Assembly (NCBI RefSeq): GCF_010093595.1
Contig: NW_022985439.1
Location: forward strand, 32,273-54,629
DNA from: Mytilinidion resinicola
Lineage: Eukaryota > Ascomycota > Dothideomycetes > Mytilinidiales > Mytilinidiaceae
DNA length: 22,357 bases
Direction of reading: 5' to 3'
The position numbers and the translations under genes are program-made. The number at the start of each line of letters is the position of its first letter. The stretch's first letter is position 1. The notes beneath the pieces were generated by a model. The model did not search any database, was not told where the DNA came from, and saw nothing but the letters and a program-made list of their open reading frames with translations. Positions 20,498-22,357 of the stretch are shown here, in pieces.

Positions 20498-20612
20498 ATG
20501 GCTCCACCAACAACAAATCCATTGCCGTACAACGAAGGAGACCTCTTCCTTGCTATCTCATCTATCAATTCTACACAGATTCCTAGTGCACGGTATGCTG
20601 CATTACTATCCC
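20498..20612 (+). pseudogene. N-terminal fragment of a Fot1-like transposase
   Basis: ATG 20498 lies 80 bp inside the terminal repeat, versus 81 bp in the element at 2753-4605. The protein starts with NEGDLFLAISSINSTQIPSA then RYAALLS, aligning with the EG..CLAI..I.....SERRAVA start of the other transposase. The similarity stops at a TTAA (20613-20616), after which the frame runs only to TAG 20654-20656. The fragment is about 38 codons and cannot be functional. The expected VP-STL helix that should follow is missing, consistent with an insertion at this point. Confidence 0.65.
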
Positions 20613-22179
20613 TTAACCCGTCGATTAAGGCGCAACGCTCGGGCCACTTTTTGTAGCCAATCAGATGCACCGCATCGGCCCCTGAGTATGAGAGCTACGG
20701 AGAGATGAGAATGTTTGAATTCGTGATTTCTATGTACATATCTGCTTGTAGAGCTAGGCAATGGTGTTGAGCCGGGCTACGTGCTCGCTCCAGCACGTGC
20801 CCTCTCTACAGAACGGAATGTTGCATACAGAACAGCCCCAATTCGTTCTTGGCGGCCTTTCACGGCGTTTCCACCCCCTGCTATCCTCTCGCTTCTTCTG
20901 TGTTGTATTAACAGATAGCTCAGCAAGAGCTTTTCAAGCGCCAAGATGAGGCTTTGAAGTTGCGCGGTGCTTAGCTGAGCAGCCGGCGCAGGTGGGTTGT
21001 TTTGTGAACATTTTAACATGCTAATGCTCATTAACCGGTCTCCAAACAAGATCCATAGGCCCCTTCGCTCTCTGCATAGAATCTTGCTGGCGATAGCGAA
21101 TAGATGCATGTAGGAGCTTATCTCGTAGGTCTCGACAGAATTGTAGATGAGTATCTTAGCGTAATGCGCGCTTGCCTGAGCCCGGCTCGGGCCTGTATAG
21201 TAAGAGCATATAGCTATTGCCCACAACTGTATCTAACAGGAAACTCTATAATAGCTTCTATATCTTTCTATGGACACGATTTGTATTATAATAGCTGCGC
21301 ATCTGGTTTGCCACGTCCACGCCGCACATCCAGAGGTTATACTTATCAATCATCACTGGAATATTAAGCCACGCCTGCGCCTCTTTACCGAATATCTTCA
21401 CTGTTTAATAATATCCTGTAGCTGTTTTTATAGGTTGTTTCCGTAGCTTAGCAATATAATCCTTCCTATTATACACAGTAGACAGGAACAAAACTATTAT
21501 TATATCTTTCCAGGCGAATTCTATTACTTTATAACTTTTTAACAACTCGCTATATAGCGTGCCCTACAGAATTTGCCTATTATAGCTTAACTTAAGCTCT
21601 ATAAGCAATAGAGAGAAGCTCTCTGCAGGCTTAATTTTCTTCCTTTTTATCTAGCGTTATAAAGCGCTAGATTGTTTCTTAATAGCAATAATATTTATCT
21701 TAATTCCTTCTATCTCTTCTCTTTTTATTTTAGTTATGCGCATAGTGCTAGCTGCTCCTATTCTAAGCTTACGAAGCCTCTTAAATAGCTTTATATTAGA
21801 GAAAAAATTATCCAGCTAAACTATATACTTATAAGGTGGATAAAGGGGTTAATTTATAATAGAATTATATTATATTAAAAAATTAAGCATAATAGCTTAT
21901 ATTTTAGTAAAGCCCTTTATAAGGAATAATTTATTAAGGTTAATAGGGCCTTTTTTATCTCCCTTAGCATACTATAGCTAATTAAAAATATAGCCTTAAT
22001 TTATAAGAACTTATATTTTAAACCCCTCTGGTATTAGTTTAGATAGAATGTTAATAATTTCGCTAGCCCGTTTTATAAACCTCTGTATTATTTTATTAAT
22101 AGTAAGGTAAGGGCCTAGGGTTTAGTATATGCGGCTGCGTATTTATAGATACTTAGAGAGCTTATCTATACGCTTAAAT
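20613..22179 (-). mobile_element. piggyBac-like DNA transposon relic
   Basis: It holds a minus-strand piggyBac-type transposase relic. Its transposase-distal end is placed at TTAA 20613-20616 followed by CCCG, because piggyBac elements insert at TTAA with ends starting CCC; a second TTAA at 20625-20628 is an alternative. The other end is not present: reading is cut at 22180 where GC-rich DNA starts. The part from about 21330 to 22179 is strongly AT-rich (RIP), while 20613-21330 is far less altered. Confidence 0.65.
20754..22179 (-). pseudogene. piggyBac-like transposase relic (DDE_Tnp_1_7), 5' part missing
   Basis: Reading leftward: INKIIQRFIKRASE and PEGFKI..VL (the first catalytic region), then LDNFFSN (second Asp block) near 21800, then DIIIVLFLSTVYN near 21490. 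IDKYNLWMCGVDVANQMRSY (third region) follows near 21330. After several stops come a Cys-rich C-terminus, TCAGC then TNWGCSVCNIPFCREGTCW, and a stop at 20754-20756. This C-terminal Cys/His cluster is characteristic of piggyBac transposases. Many Trp positions (FKI*VL, YIFN*L*, IV*LDN) are TAG, the exact CpA-to-TpA outcome of RIP on the other strand. The longest open minus frame here (21226-20777) is out of register with this protein and is a shadow. Confidence 0.78.
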
Positions 22180-22357
22180 TGTCACAGTATCGACCGCGAC
22201 ACTCTACCTACCGAAATTCTGCCGCAGATTGCTACAACTCCAGCAATCTGCACCGGCCTACTACCGCTGGCCGGCCTCCTGCCCTGCCTGCCCTGCTCCG
22301 CTCCCGTCTCGCTTCCGCTTCCTATCCTGTCCCGCTCCAGCCACCTACCGGCTGCCC
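22180..22357. other. GC-rich DNA interrupting the piggyBac-like relic, possible LTR start
   Basis: At 22180 composition flips from AT-rich to C/G-rich, the piggyBac frame stops, and the new DNA begins TGTCACAGTATCGACC. A 5' TG is usual for LTRs, but there is no second LTR or coding region in the window to prove it. It ends in pyrimidine-rich CCTGCC/CCGCT strings. It shows no RIP marks. Confidence 0.35.
22224..22251. repeat. Inverted repeat, 10-bp arms and 8-nt loop
   Basis: GCAGATTGCT at 22224-22233 pairs perfectly with AGCAATCTGC at 22242-22251. It lies about 45 bp inside the GC-rich block. Confidence 0.75.

Noticed and set aside
20777..21226. 149-residue open frame on the minus strand
   Set aside because: It is out of register with the piggyBac-like frame, which carries the conserved Cys-rich tail across the same DNA.
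1..22357. CRISPR array, rRNA or tRNA genes, or a PKS/NRPS/terpene synthase
   Set aside because: No regularly spaced repeats, RNA gene structures or synthase motifs were seen on either strand.

Overview
The window looks like nuclear DNA of a filamentous ascomycete (Pezizomycotina, perhaps a Dothideomycete; the class is a guess). Genes have short spliceosomal introns of 46-97 bp with GT..AG ends. A Zn2Cys6 regulator with a fungal-type middle region is present, and both flanks carry transposon relics with the TpA-rich, Trp-to-stop signature of repeat-induced point mutation (RIP).

Layout. (a) 1-4605 is AT-rich repeat DNA holding two Fot1/pogo-like DNA transposons transcribed leftward. The first is cut by the window edge and ends at 1191. 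The second is complete (2753-4605), with 45-bp terminal inverted repeats and a TA on each side. (b) 4708-5394 is a broken, RIP-marked copy of an unrecognised protein. (c) 5878-18083 is gene-rich: a DHA1-type MFS transporter (minus), a divergent group A FAD monooxygenase with three in-frame stops and a frameshift (pseudogene), a PPxY protein of unknown role (minus), a secreted-type GMC oxidoreductase with ten exons, and a Zn2Cys6 transcription factor. (d) 18631-19299 is a small unknown gene that looks frameshifted and interrupted. (e) 20418-22357 is a second transposon area: the start of a third Fot1-like element, apparently split at a TTAA by a piggyBac-like element on the minus strand, which is itself cut off at 22180 by GC-rich DNA that starts with TGT.

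How the genes may work together. Transporter, FAD monooxygenase, GMC oxidoreductase and a pathway-type Zn2Cys6 regulator resemble an accessory metabolic cluster, either a small catabolic/detoxification cluster or the tailoring edge of a secondary-metabolite cluster. No PKS, NRPS or terpene synthase is visible, so the pathway cannot be named. The monooxygenase is dead while transporter, GMC enzyme and regulator read intact, so the cluster appears to be decaying or repurposed between two repeat-rich blocks.

The most distinctive structural observation is that all three Fot1-like ends share one architecture: they begin ACGT next to TA and carry a direct repeat of exactly 17 bp period. Where both can be seen, the transposase start lies 80-81 bp inside the end.
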